From the NCBI RefSeq assembly GCF_000612445.1, contig NZ_BALC01000003.1, forward strand, positions 186,001 through 250,000: 64,000 bases of DNA, in the 5' to 3' direction. The first letter of the stretch is position 1. Each line of letters starts with the position of its first letter. The stretch is from Liquorilactobacillus sucicola DSM 21376 = JCM 15457 (GTDB lineage Bacteria > Bacillota > Bacilli > Lactobacillales > Lactobacillaceae). Positions 10,562 to 19,692 of the stretch are shown here, in pieces. Below the pieces are notes generated by a model, which was not told the origin of the DNA, searched no databases, and was given only the letters and a program-made list of their open reading frames with translations. Made by a program: the position numbers and the translations under genes.

Positions 10562-12336
10562 ATGACTGAGAAAAAAGTTGCTGCTGTTTCAAAAAAAGAT
10601 CGACGTACTCGACTATTAGAAATTATTAAAGTTTTTCAAAAATACGACGTTTTGTTTAATTTTGTCAGGCAGCGGCATCCGCAGAAAGTAAGGACTGCCT
10701 TTGAAGAGTTGGGTGTGACATTTATTAAGATCGGACAAATGCTCTCAACGCGTGCGGACCTTGTGTCACCCGAATTCATTGAAGAATTCAAGAAGTTGCA
10801 AGATAATGTTACAGTTGATGATTTTACTGTTGTAAAGGAAGCAATCGCAAAGCAGACTGGACATTCAGTGGACGAGCTGTTTAGAAGCTTTTCAGAACAA
10901 CCGCTTGCATCAGCATCAATTGGTCAAACTCATTTGGCTGAGTTGCCAAACGGAACACAGGTGGCTGTCAAAATTCAGCATAAGAATGTTAAAGAAACGG
11001 TTGAAACTGATCTGGCACTCTTTGAACAAGCGTTGACGATCCTGAAATTTGCTCCTGATTCAAGTGTAATTGATATGCGCAAGACACTGTTCGAGATAAA
11101 AAGGGCTTTGTTGGATGAAATAGATACAGTGACTGAGGTCAAAAATGGAAACGAATTCTATCGTTTAAACAATGGGCAAGGAATAATTCGCAGCCACGTT
11201 TTTACGCAGAGTTGTCAACTCAGGGAATTTTGGTTTCTGAATACATGCCGGGAAAAAGCATTAAAAAATTGCTCAATGAATCTATCAGCCAAGATGACAA
11301 GGAACTTGCTCAGAAGCAAAAAGAAGAACGAAGCTTTTTAGCGCAGTCTTTGATTCAGAACTTTATCAAACAAGTTTTTACCGATCATTTTTTTCATGCT
11401 GATCCACACCCAGGAAATATTTTATTTACACGCTTAGCCACGGATAATGAAGTTACCCAAGAAAAAGAGATTAGGCAGAAATTTGCTAAGAAAATAGGCA
11501 AAACACAGTTTTCTGTTAGCGAAATGAAGCAACTCCCACCGTACCGACTAACGTATCTGGACTTTGGAATGATGGGCCGCTTATCGCCCAATTTGGCTGA
11601 TGGAATCGCGAATGTCGTAATTGCAATCAATACAAAGGATATGCGCGATATCGGACAGGCGCTGCTCGCAATCTGCGATCGAGCGGAAATTGTCGATGAA
11701 GAGGAATTCTATGCTCAATTAGCGGTTTTTTTGACTCCTTATTTACAGAGCGGATTAGGAGACATTGATTTTCCGGCGCTGCTTTTTCGCATGATTCAGT
11801 TGTGCCGTGACAATAATTTACGCATTAAGTCCGAAGTAACGCTTTTAATTAAGGCTTTTGGTTTGATAGAGAGCTTAGTTGTTCAGCTTGATCCAGATAT
11901 TTCAATGCTCGATGTCGCCCGACCATTTGCAAGGGAATATATGGTGCGCAAGTTTAACTTGCAAAATGAAATTGAAAACAGTGCTTATAATTTTTGGAGA
12001 GCTTTTGTTGCAACCCCGCAAATTCCAGTTAAAGTGAATAAGTTGCTGGATGTTTTAACACAAGGGCGAGCCCAAGTACGTTTCAATTACAAAAATCAAG
12101 AAACACTGTTAAAGAGAATTGAAAGCATGCTAAATAAAGTCGTGACAGCAATTATTTTAGCGGCAACCATTGTAGGGTCTTCTCTATTAGTTCAGGCTAG
12201 TTCGGCCCATCCTTTTGTTTATAATCTTGGAGTATGGGGCTATATAATAACATTGGTTGTTGTTGTTCTGATGATCATCAGTAATCTGCATAGGCGTTAC
12301 AAAGGGTGGCGCAAAAGGAAGCGAGAAAAAAGATAG
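10562..12336 (+). pseudogene. ABC1/UbiB (AarF) family atypical kinase, single-base frameshift
   Basis: Members are atypical protein-kinase-like ATPases, in many organisms linked to quinone or lipid handling at the membrane. Visible motifs: KxGQ-like FIKIGQMLSTRADL, the Ala-rich loop QPLASASIGQTHLA, VAVKIQH with the ATP Lys, FFHADPHPGNIL and LDFGMMG (metal-binding Asp). Two hydrophobic helices form the C-terminus. The frame breaks near 11197, between GIIRS and PRFYAELSTQGILVSEYMPG; adding one C restores about 591 residues. As written the catalytic loop is separated from the N-terminal lobe. The start ATG 10562 has AAGGAG upstream. No ubiquinone pathway is visible nearby. Confidence 0.83.
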
Positions 12337-12415
12337 CTGATGCTTTTTTAAGCTGAGAAAAGAGAGAGGGAAGGCGCAGCAAAGTTTTTCGTCGAGCCAT
12401 AGCAAAGAACTAGCT

Positions 12416-12529
12416 ATGTTTGCAATTTCAACTCAGTCCTTGATTCTTGCAGTTTCTTTGCTTCTTCTTGTGTCAGAGACTATGGATGCAAGCACTATAT
12501 GGATAATCCTAACTTTAGTTTTAGCGTAA
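12416..12529 (+). CDS. Possible small membrane peptide (37 aa)
   Basis: An open frame starting at ATG 12416 encodes a peptide with two hydrophobic stretches, SLILAVSLLLLV and TIWIILTLVLA. It ends just before a terminator. No good ribosome-binding site is seen, and the frame stays open upstream without a start codon, so it may be a relic. Low confidence. Confidence 0.2.
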   Translation: MFAISTQSLILAVSLLLLVSETMDASTIWIILTLVLA

Positions 12530-12532
12530 ACA

Positions 12533-12662
12533 AAAAGAGAGTGGATCAAAGTTAAATTTTAACCCACTCTCTTTTATTTATTCTGTATAAACGTGTTCCA
12601 GAATTCAAAATTCTCCGTCCAACTCGAATTATTAAAATTTTATCGATTTATGACTTGTGCCG
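12533..12662 (-). repeat. Dispersed intergenic repeat, family A, inverted copy with terminator hairpin
   Basis: Read on the minus strand it gives TCGAGTTGGACGGAGAATTT and GGAACACGTTTATACAGAAT, matching the plus-strand copies at 7.8 and 59.2 kb. The outer end is a hairpin of AAGAGAGTGG and CCACTCTCTT arms (12535-12576). It lies between the convergent UbiB-type gene and the amino acid permease and can terminate both. Confidence 0.65.
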
Positions 12663-12719
12663 TACTTAATTGCTTTCACTTACTGCTGCAGCCGTTATAA
12701 GCATATACAAAGTGTTTTT

Positions 12720-14090
12720 TTAAGTTCTTTTGCGTTGAGTCAGCAAGAATATCAGTGAGACGATAAATAAAAAGATAAAACCAATGATAACAGAGATACG
12801 CGTTTCCGGATTAACAAACATAAATCCCAATGTAAATAGCAAGGCGATGATCGCAAAGTAATTGCTCAAAGGATAGAGTGGCAGTTTGAATGGATGGTCT
12901 GCCATTTTTGCTGCATGAGCTTTTCTGAATCTTATTTGGCTGATAAGGATGATAAACCATGGAACCATACCGGGCAGTACACTTGAACTGTAAACAAGGA
13001 CAAAAATATTAGAGCTGCCCTTAACAAAATGCGGTAAAAATTCATTAATGATCATTCCAAGAAAGATACCGGCAGAGATAGTAATGACAGGTAATGTTGG
13101 AACACCGTGCTTAGAAAGCTTGACAAATTTGTCAGAAATTTCTTTTTTGAGTCCTAGAGTATACAACATGCGGCTAGAACTGAAAATTCCAGAATTACAG
13201 CCAGACATCGCAGCTGTAACTAATACAAAATTAATAATGCTGGCAGCCGCGGTAATTCCAACACGAGAGAAAGTTTCAACAAAGGGCGAGCCGACCTGAT
13301 CTAATTGGTTCCAAGGATAGATTGTAACAATCACAAAAATAGAGCCGATATAGAAGAGAAGAATGCGTGTTACGATTGATTTGATAGATTTGACAACGGT
13401 CACTTGAGGATTTTTGGCTTCACCAGCAGTGATTCCAATAACCTCAATTCCTTGATATGAAGCAATTACGATCGAAAGGGCGAAGACGAACCCCTTGAAA
13501 CCGCCGGTGAAAAAACCGCCATGTGACCAAAGGTTTGAGAAACCAAGTGGGTGCCAATTGTTTCCAAATCCAAGCAAAATAACTAAGGCACCTAAAATCA
13601 GCATAAAAATAATAGTAACAACTTTGATCAGGGCAAACCAAAATTCTAGTTCACCATATGCTTTTACCGAAACTAAGTTGGCAATGCAAAGCGTGATCAC
13701 GATTAACGAGCCGGAGATCCACCCGGGAAGTCCAGGCCACCAATAATTTAAATATTGTCCAACCGCAATTACCTCGCTAATGCCGACTACCAAGTATTGA
13801 AAAACATTACTCCATGCGGTCAAGTAACCAGCCAGTGGATGAATATATTCAGTCCCATATTTGGCGAAAGATCCGGTTGAAGGATCAACATAGAGCATTT
13901 CTCCTAAAGCACGCATAACGATGTATAAAACCAAGCCTGCTAGGCCGTAAGCCAACAGGACGGAAGGACCAGTCCATTTAATAGTTGCGGAAGACCCCAT
14001 GAAGAGGCCAACACCGATTGTGCCTCCCAGTGCGATCATTTGCATTTGACGGGACGACAGATCCCTTTTTAAATGTCCTTTGTTTTCCAT
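12720..14090 (-). CDS. APC superfamily (AAT family) amino acid permease, T-box controlled
   Basis: 456 residues with twelve hydrophobic segments. MIALGGTIGVGLFMGSS in helix 1 is the substrate-binding G-T-I-G-x-G-L signature of the AAT family, and ALGEMLYVDPSTGSFAKY follows as in amino acid:H+ symporters. The ATG at 14090 has AGGAG upstream. The leader carries a T-box riboswitch (14165-14430), so uptake rises when a cognate tRNA is uncharged. The transported amino acid should match the specifier codon, which I cannot fix with certainty; an ACU (Thr) reading is possible. Single gene ending at the shared terminator at 12.55 kb. Confidence 0.9.
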   Translation of the reverse strand: MENKGHLKRDLSSRQMQMIALGGTIGVGLFMGSSATIKWTGPSVLLAYGLAGLVLYIVMRALGEMLYVDPSTGSFAKYGTEYIHPLAGYLTAWSNVFQYLVVGISEVIAVGQYLNYWWPGLPGWISGSLIVITLCIANLVSVKAYGELEFWFALIKVVTIIFMLILGALVILLGFGNNWHPLGFSNLWSHGGFFTGGFKGFVFALSIVIASYQGIEVIGITAGEAKNPQVTVVKSIKSIVTRILLFYIGSIFVIVTIYPWNQLDQVGSPFVETFSRVGITAAASIINFVLVTAAMSGCNSGIFSSSRMLYTLGLKKEISDKFVKLSKHGVPTLPVITISAGIFLGMIINEFLPHFVKGSSNIFVLVYSSSVLPGMVPWFIILISQIRFRKAHAAKMADHPFKLPLYPLSNYFAIIALLFTLGFMFVNPETRISVIIGFIFLFIVSLIFLLTQRKRT

Positions 14091-14164
14091 TTTGATCTCC
14101 TTTTTGTTCCCAGTTAGACAGCTTTGTATTTTTCTTAAGCAAAGTTTTTAGGTGTTCTTGTTCA

Positions 14165-14430
14165 AAATAAAAAGCGCCCCTTGAATATCTAAAATATTCA
14201 AGGGGCGCTTTTGGCGCGGTACCACCCAATTTTAATTAATAGAATTAATTACACTCTGATTCAGAATAACGGACATAACCGGCGATATTTTCAACTAAAG
14301 AGTTTACTCGTACCACTACTCAAGGGTAGTATATCAAAACACTTTTAACTGCTTTCACCAAACGCAGTCTCTCTTAAAAAAGTTTTATTCAGATATGTGT
14401 CCCTCTCGTCGTTTACTTGCTATTGTAATT
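14165..14430 (-). promoter_or_regulatory. T-box riboswitch leader of the amino acid permease
   Basis: On the minus strand the conserved T-box GGGTGGTACCGCG (14214-14227) binds the free tRNA acceptor end. It is followed by a long terminator stem, AAGCGCCCCTTGAATAT with its complement (14171-14211). Upstream lie an AGAGAG stem I element (about 14365-14376) and a probable specifier region ACUACCCUUGAG (14318-14330). By analogy with other leaders that keep ACC-UUGAG after the specifier, ACU (threonine) is a candidate, but a fold is needed to confirm it. Uncharged tRNA should stabilise the antiterminator and turn the permease on. Confidence 0.87.
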
Positions 14431-14573
14431 TATTAATTTTGATAATGCAACCTGAAATACTGTATATTATCAAACCAAGCATGCTATACCCGTACTAATA
14501 TGTTCTTCAAAGGTATTTAGCTGCTTAAGTACGAACTAATTACAATTAAATTATATTATATTCGTAATTAGCG

Positions 14574-14620
14574 CTTATTCCGATTTTTGACTTACGGGAT
14601 AATTTATACGAATAAGTAAG
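14574..14620 (+). repeat. Degenerate fragment of repeat family A
   Basis: CGATTTTTGACTTACGGGAT and the following TTTATACGAATAA match the GAATTTTGACTTATGGAACA part of the full copies with several changes. No hairpin follows. The 14431-14685 stretch holds nothing else I can identify. Confidence 0.35.
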
Positions 14621-14685
14621 GCTTGAGATTAAGGTATAAATTGTAACCCATTATTTATTGTCAATTCAGTTTTTTTCAGGGTGCG

Positions 14686-17058
14686 TTATTTTAATTCTTT
14701 CCATGTCCAATTTTCAACTTCAGGCAGATCAGTTCCTTCATCACGGATAAACTGATGATGTTTTTCAATAGTGCTATTCATCTCAGCCACGATTTGAGCG
14801 TATTTATCAGCAGTTTGTAGGCTTAAAAGTGCCGATTTAACGAGATCAAAACGATCCATCTGATTCAGTACACGCATGTCAAAAGGAGTTGTGATATCAC
14901 CATTTTCACGATAACCGTGCACATGCAGATTATGGTTATGACGGTCAAAGAAAATATCTCTAATCAAGCCTTCATAGCCATGAAAAGCAAAGATAACTGG
15001 TTTGTCTTTCGTAAAGTAGGCATCAAATTCAGCGTCGCTTAGCCCACGCGGATCTAATTTTTGGCTGCGCAGTTTAAGTAGATCAACAATATTGATGAAA
15101 CGAACTTTAAGTTCAGGTGCTTTTTCATGAAGAATCGAGATAGCCGCCAACGTTTCTAAGTTTGGTTCTGTCCCAGCTGCTGCAAAAATAATATCTGGTT
15201 CAGCATTTTGATCCGTGGAAGCCCAATCAATAATCTTAAGACCACGGTCAACTAGTTCTTTAGCTTCAGCAACTGAATAGAATTGTGGACGCGGATGCTT
15301 AGAAGAAACGATCAAGTTGATCTTCTGTCGATCATTGAGAACTTTATCAAAAACTGCCAAGAGAGAGTTGGCATCTGCTGGAAGATATTCACGGATAAAT
15401 TCAGGTTTCTTATCAGCCAAATGTCCTAAAATACCAGGGTCTTGATGTGTATAACCATTGTGATCCTGTTGGAAAACAGTTGATGTTGCCACAACGTTTA
15501 AGGAAGGGACATCGCTGCGCCAAGATTGGTCAGTTGCTTTGCGCAACCATTTAAAATGTTGTGTCAGCATTGAATCAACAACGCGTAAGAAAGCTTCATA
15601 GCTGGCAAAAATACCATGACGACCAGTCAGAACATAACCTTCAAGCCAACCTTCGGCTTGATGTTCAGAAAGCTGGGAGTCTATTACCCGACCTGCCGGC
15701 GCTAAAAATTCGTCATTAGGTTCTTTGATAGTTTCAAGCCATTGACGTTTAGTTGCTTCAAAGATAGGTGCAAGGCGGTTGGACATTGTCTCATCAGGCC
15801 CGAACAAACGAAAATTACTGTTTTGAGCATTTTCTTCAAAGACGTCACGCAAATATTTCCCAAGAACAGTCATATCTTGCGCAACTACCTTACCCTTGAC
15901 AGAGTTATCAACAGCATAGTTGCGATAATCTGGTAAGATGAGGTCCTTGATCAATTTTCCAGGGTTGGTGTGCGGATTAGCAGCCATTCGTTTGGCTCCC
16001 TTAGGTGCAATTGCGGCAAGTTCTTCTTTCAAGCTGCCGTCTTCATTGAAAAGCTCCTCAGGGCGATAGCTCTTGAGCCATTCGACAAGGGCATCGGCAT
16101 GCTGCATGTCATTTTGATCAACAGGAATCGGGATCTGATGTGCACGGAAAGAGTTTTCGATCGGCTCATTATCCCAAAACTTTGGACCGGTCCATCCCTT
16201 AGGTGCACGGAAGATGATCATTGGCCACGTAGGTAGTGAGGGATCGTTGTTAGCGCGTGCTTTTTTCTGAATAGCTTTTATCTCTTCGATCGCTTCATCC
16301 ATTGCTTTAGCCATTACGGGGTGAACTTTAGCAGGATCACTGCCTTCAACAATGATTGGATGCCAACCAAGCCCTTCAAAATACTTCTGCAAATCCGCGT
16401 TACTCTGACGCGAGAGCAGCGTTGGATTTGAAATCTTAAAGCCATTCAGATCAAGAATAGGCAAAAGAGCACCATCATTGATTGGGTTAATGAATTTATT
16501 TGATTGCCATGAGGTCGCCAACGGGCCTGTCTCGGCTTCGCCATCGCCGACAACTGCGGCGGCGATCAGATCTGGGTTGTCGAAAATCGCACCGGTTGCG
16601 TGAGAGATCGAATAGCCTAATTCACCGCCTTCATGAATAGAACCGGGAGTTTCCGGCGCAGCATGAGAAGCAACTCCGCCAGGAAAAGAAAAACGTTTGA
16701 AAAGTTTTTTCATGCCTTTTTCGTCTTGTGTTATATCAGAGTATATTTCTGTGTAGCTGCCATCAAGATAGGAGTTGGAAACCATGACCTGTCCACCATG
16801 ACCAGGACCTTCAACGTAGAACATATTCAGATCGTATTTGTTGATAACTCGGTTCAGATGTGCATAAATGAAATTCTGACCAGCAATTGTGCCCCAATGG
16901 CCGATGGGTTTGACTTTAACATCCTTTGCTTCCAAAGGGTGTTTAAGCAAAGGATTGTCTTTTAGGTATAATTGACCAACTGAAATATAATTTGCAGCAC
17001 GCCAATAAGCATCAAGTTTTTTTAAATATTGTGGTGATGAAAAGTCTTCTGAAGTCAT
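14686..17058 (-). CDS. xpkA: Xylulose-5-phosphate (/fructose-6-phosphate) phosphoketolase
   Basis: 790 residues, the standard length. The enzyme uses thiamine diphosphate and phosphate to split xylulose 5-phosphate into acetyl phosphate and glyceraldehyde 3-phosphate, the key step of pentose and heterofermentative metabolism. Motifs: HVNPGTPG-like [17 protein letters not shown], the ThDP motif [16 protein letters not shown] near residue 165, RAPKGWTGP, and [12 protein letters not shown] in the C-terminal half. It diverges from a transketolase-aro operon that draws on the same sugar phosphate pool. A minus-strand promoter lies at 17119-17146. Whether fructose 6-phosphate is also used cannot be read from motifs. 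Confidence 0.96.
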   Translation of the reverse strand: MTSEDFSSPQYLKKLDAYWRAANYISVGQLYLKDNPLLKHPLEAKDVKVKPIGHWGTIAGQNFIYAHLNRVINKYDLNMFYVEGPGHGGQVMVSNSYLDGSYTEIYSDITQDEKGMKKLFKRFSFPGGVASHAAPETPGSIHEGGELGYSISHATGAIFDNPDLIAAAVVGDGEAETGPLATSWQSNKFINPINDGALLPILDLNGFKISNPTLLSRQSNADLQKYFEGLGWHPIIVEGSDPAKVHPVMAKAMDEAIEEIKAIQKKARANNDPSLPTWPMIIFRAPKGWTGPKFWDNEPIENSFRAHQIPIPVDQNDMQHADALVEWLKSYRPEELFNEDGSLKEELAAIAPKGAKRMAANPHTNPGKLIKDLILPDYRNYAVDNSVKGKVVAQDMTVLGKYLRDVFEENAQNSNFRLFGPDETMSNRLAPIFEATKRQWLETIKEPNDEFLAPAGRVIDSQLSEHQAEGWLEGYVLTGRHGIFASYEAFLRVVDSMLTQHFKWLRKATDQSWRSDVPSLNVVATSTVFQQDHNGYTHQDPGILGHLADKKPEFIREYLPADANSLLAVFDKVLNDRQKINLIVSSKHPRPQFYSVAEAKELVDRGLKIIDWASTDQNAEPDIIFAAAGTEPNLETLAAISILHEKAPELKVRFINIVDLLKLRSQKLDPRGLSDAEFDAYFTKDKPVIFAFHGYEGLIRDIFFDRHNHNLHVHGYRENGDITTPFDMRVLNQMDRFDLVKSALLSLQTADKYAQIVAEMNSTIEKHHQFIRDEGTDLPEVENWTWKELK

Positions 17059-17118
17059 AAAATAAGCTCCTTTATTTAAAATCCAAATTGTGGCAGTTCA
17101 ACTTATTATTCACCTATA

Positions 17119-17146
17119 ATAATACTGGATTTTAAGCTAAAGTCAA
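17119..17146 (-). promoter_or_regulatory. Probable promoter of xpkA
   Basis: On the minus strand TTGACT (17141-17146) and TATTAT (17119-17124) are 16 bases apart, about 60 bases upstream of the xpkA start. Confidence 0.5.
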
Positions 17147-17251
17147 CTTTTTAAATTATTGGACCGCTCCAATTATGAAATTTTTTTAAAATGGAATCTA
17201 ATGAAGAAATTCTTGACTACTATTATTTTTAAAAAAACTTTTCCAAAAAGG

Positions 17252-17280
17252 TTGACTTTTATAAAACAACCCTTTATGCT
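17252..17280 (+). promoter_or_regulatory. Promoter of the transketolase-aro operon leader
   Basis: TTGACT (17252-17257) and TATGCT (17275-17280) are separated by 17 bases. A start near 17287 would give a leader of about 350 bases before the transketolase gene, with the leader peptide about 48 bases from its 5' end. Confidence 0.6.
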
Positions 17281-17334
17281 CCTTAGTAACAACTTGTTTC
17301 TAATTGAATTTTTATTTTTTAGGAGAATCTAATT

Positions 17335-17394
17335 ATGCAAAAATTATTGGCTAAACAAACAAATCGATTTTATTATTACTGGTTTATTCAGTAA
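17335..17394 (+). CDS. Aromatic-rich leader peptide of the aro operon
   Basis: A 19-codon frame with a good site (AGGAGA, 17321-17326, 8 bases before ATG) encodes MQKLLAKQTNRFYYYWFIQ. Six of eight consecutive residues near the end are aromatic: Phe, three Tyr, Trp, Phe. These are the end products of the pathway encoded downstream, as in pheL- and trpL-type leaders of enteric bacteria. The Tyr-Trp codons (17375-17383, ATTACTGGT) are perfectly complementary to 17442-17450 (ACCAGTAAT), so the coding sequence itself takes part in the RNA switch. Too short for similarity searches; the call rests on composition, site and context. Confidence 0.72.
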   Translation: MQKLLAKQTNRFYYYWFIQ

Positions 17395-17516
17395 TGTCGA
17401 CATCGCATCTGATGTGGACATTACGTTCCGCATTGGATGTGACCAGTAATTTTCGTATGTTGAATATTATTGAAAGTCACATGGATGCAATTTACCAAGC
17501 ACTGTGTGGCTTTTTT
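17375..17516 (+). promoter_or_regulatory. Putative ribosome-mediated transcription attenuator of the aro operon
   Basis: Four pairings can be drawn by hand. (a) Leader codons 17375-17383 with 17442-17450, nine pairs. (b) Hairpin 17391-17404/17411-17424 starting at the leader stop, thirteen pairs with one G-G mismatch. (c) Antiterminator: GCAT and ATGTGAC (17430-17443) with GTCACAT and ATGC (17476-17488), eleven pairs. (d) Terminator: 17475-17488 with 17499-17511, about thirteen pairs, then six T. Pairing (a) would topologically block (c). A ribosome stalled on Tyr/Trp codons covers the 5' arm of (a) and allows (c), giving read-through. Free passage allows (a), then (d), giving termination. 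The logic predicts induction by aromatic amino acid starvation. Confidence 0.68.
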
Positions 17517-17561
17517 CTAAATCGCAATAGGACTCCTATTTTTATCAGGGATCGATTCTAG
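17394..17561 (+). CDS. Overlapping 55-aa open frame in the leader (doubtful)
   Basis: ATG at 17394 overlaps the leader peptide stop (TAATG), so it could be translationally coupled. The frame runs through the attenuator to TAG 17559-17561. The product starts MSTSHLMWTLRSALDV and resembles nothing I recognise. Because it lies across strongly structured RNA, it may be open by chance. Confidence 0.2.
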   Translation: MSTSHLMWTLRSALDVTSNFRMLNIIESHMDAIYQALCGFFLNRNRTPIFIRDRF

Positions 17562-17579
17562 TGTGATTCGGAGTGAAGA

Positions 17580-17612
17580 AGCTCTCACGGTGCAGACCGT
17601 GAGAGCTTTTTT
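17580..17612 (+). terminator. Second strong terminator directly upstream of transketolase
   Basis: AGCTCTCACGGT and ACCGTGAGAGCT form a perfect 12-bp stem with loop GCAG and a T-run, ending about 19 bases before the AGGAGGA site of transketolase. A smaller hairpin, AATAGG/CCTATT followed by TTTTT, lies at 17526-17543. Any transcript from the leader promoter must pass these, so they are part of the control region; a matching antiterminator was not found. Confidence 0.75.
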
Positions 17613-17644
17613 CGTTGCCACGAAAGAATCAGGAGGAATAAAAA

Positions 17645-19672
17645 ATGGAAAAAAAGTCGAATGAAAGAGACGAAGTTGCGATAAATAATTTGCGGATGCT
17701 TAGTGTTGAGATGGTACAAAGGGCTAATTCAGGACATCCGGGTTTGCCTTTAGGTGCTGCCCCTATGGCATGGGCCTTGTGGAGCCGGCACTTGCGGCTT
17801 AATGCTCATGATCCGAAGTGGTTTGATCGTGACCGCTTTGTTTTGTCTGCGGGTCATGGCTCAGCCTTGCTGTATAGTTTGCTGCATTTAAGCGGTTTTG
17901 ACATCACGATCGACGATCTTAAACACTTTCGACAATTTGGCAGCAAAACGCCCGGCCATCCGGAATATGGTTTGGTTCCAGGGGTGGAAGCAACAACAGG
18001 ACCGCTAGGCCAAGGATTGGGTATGGCGGTCGGGATGGCGTTAGCAGAAGCACATCTGGCAGAAAAATTTAATAAAAATACTAAGGTAATCGATCATCAC
18101 ACGTATGTCTTAGCAAGTGATGGCGACTTGATGGAAGGAGTTTCACATGAAGCAGCCAGTTTTGCTGGTAACCAAAAATTGGAGAAGCTGATTGTGTTGT
18201 ATGATTCAAACGATATTTCACTGGATGGGCCGACAAGCCGCTCATTCAAAACGAATGTCAGACAACGCTTTGAGAGTTATGGCTGGGCTACATTTTTGGT
18301 TATGGATGGGAACGATGTTGAAGCAATCGACCAAGCAATTATTGCTGCTAAGCAGACAGATAAACCCGCATTGATTGAGGTGAAAACGACGATCGGTTTT
18401 GGAACACCCGATGCTGGAACTAATCGTGTTCACGGTAATCCATTAGGAGAGAATAATCTTGCGAAGCTGCGAGAAAATCTGGACTGGACAGCTGATGAAT
18501 TCACAGTTTTACCAGAGGTCGAAGACTATGCGCAGCAGACGATCATTCAACGAGGTCGAGACGCTGAAAAAAAGTGGAACAAGAAAATTCTGGAATTGCA
18601 AAATAACAATCCTGCACTATTAAAGAAGCTAAAAGCGGCAATGGAAGAACAAGCAGCACCAGATGTAACTGATGGCATTGCCAAGTATGATAATGGAGCT
18701 GAGGCTTCACGTGATACAAGTCATAAGGTTATTCAGAATATTGCAGCACGGATGGATGAGTTTGTCGGTGGATCGGCTGATTTGGCATCCTCGAATAAGA
18801 CGACGATCGAAAACAGTTCTCTGATGAGTGCGCAAGATAGAAGCGGACGAAACATTGCCTTTGGAGTCCGAGAATTTGCTCAAGGAACGATGCTAAATGG
18901 AATGGCACTTCATGGAGGAATGCGTGTTTTTGGAGGAACCTTCCTTGTCTTCTCCGACTACATGCGTGGGGCAATCAGACTCGCAGCTCTGCAGAAATTG
19001 CCGGTAACATACGTTTTTACACATGATTCAATTGCAGTCGGTGAGGACGGCCCGACGCATCAACCCGTAGAGCAGCTGATGAGTCTAAGATCTATTCCCA
19101 ATGTGGTGGTTTTACGTCCAGCTGATCCTAATGAAACGATTGCTGCTTGGAAACAGGCTGTGACCGCTCTCGATCATCCGACAGCATTGGTTTTGACAAG
19201 ACAAAAATTACCAGTTTTGCCAGGCTCAAATAAACTGGCTTCAAACGGAGTAGCATGCGGCGGATATGTAATCTCTACACAAAGAGGTTTGCGGCCGGCT
19301 GGGATTTTAATAGCGACGGGCTCAGAAGTTCATCTGGCAGTTAAGGTACAGCAGAAATTAGCACAATTAGGGCAAGATGTTAGCGTAGTTTCAATGCCCT
19401 CAATGGAGTTGTTTGAAAAGCAATCGACTAAATATCAAGAGCAAGTCCTTCCTTCTGATGTGCGCAGAAGGGTTGCAATTGAAATGGGAACGACCTTAGG
19501 CTGGCAGAAATTTGTTGGTTTGGATGGTTCCGTGATTGGGATCGATCATTTCGGAGCGAGCGGTGCAGCAGATGAAGTCCTTGCAGCAAATAACTTCACA
19601 GTTGAGCGAATCGTACAGGTCTACCAACAAACGCATTCACGCAACGAAGTCAGATTATCTGTGATTGGGTAG
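17645..19672 (+). CDS. tkt: Transketolase (first gene of the aro operon)
   Basis: 675 residues. The enzyme moves two-carbon units between sugar phosphates with thiamine diphosphate and yields erythrose 4-phosphate. Motifs: ANSGHPGLPLGAAP at residue 28, GHGSALLYSLLHLSGF, the ThDP motif ASDGDLMEGVSHEAASFAGN near 160, FGVREFAQG with the catalytic Glu, and THDSIAVGEDGPTHQPVEQL. Site AGGAGGA precedes ATG 17645. Placement in front of shikimate pathway genes fits a supply role: DAHP synthase needs erythrose 4-phosphate, and the neighbouring phosphoketolase competes for pentose phosphates. aroE follows 20 bases downstream. A second, central transketolase may exist elsewhere. Confidence 0.94.
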   Translation: MEKKSNERDEVAINNLRMLSVEMVQRANSGHPGLPLGAAPMAWALWSRHLRLNAHDPKWFDRDRFVLSAGHGSALLYSLLHLSGFDITIDDLKHFRQFGSKTPGHPEYGLVPGVEATTGPLGQGLGMAVGMALAEAHLAEKFNKNTKVIDHHTYVLASDGDLMEGVSHEAASFAGNQKLEKLIVLYDSNDISLDGPTSRSFKTNVRQRFESYGWATFLVMDGNDVEAIDQAIIAAKQTDKPALIEVKTTIGFGTPDAGTNRVHGNPLGENNLAKLRENLDWTADEFTVLPEVEDYAQQTIIQRGRDAEKKWNKKILELQNNNPALLKKLKAAMEEQAAPDVTDGIAKYDNGAEASRDTSHKVIQNIAARMDEFVGGSADLASSNKTTIENSSLMSAQDRSGRNIAFGVREFAQGTMLNGMALHGGMRVFGGTFLVFSDYMRGAIRLAALQKLPVTYVFTHDSIAVGEDGPTHQPVEQLMSLRSIPNVVVLRPADPNETIAAWKQAVTALDHPTALVLTRQKLPVLPGSNKLASNGVACGGYVISTQRGLRPAGILIATGSEVHLAVKVQQKLAQLGQDVSVVSMPSMELFEKQSTKYQEQVLPSDVRRRVAIEMGTTLGWQKFVGLDGSVIGIDHFGASGAADEVLAANNFTVERIVQVYQQTHSRNEVRLSVIG

Positions 19673-19692
19673 AAGGACTGGAGGAAGGATCA

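Noticed and set aside
13048-14229. Open frames overlapping the amino acid permease and its leader (for example 13978-14229 minus)
   Set aside because: They run through the T-box terminator or against the coding frame and have no independent support.
15742-16965. Several open frames of 60-110 codons on the plus strand inside the phosphoketolase gene
   Set aside because: They are shadows of a strongly conserved coding sequence on the minus strand and show no ribosome sites or family motifs.
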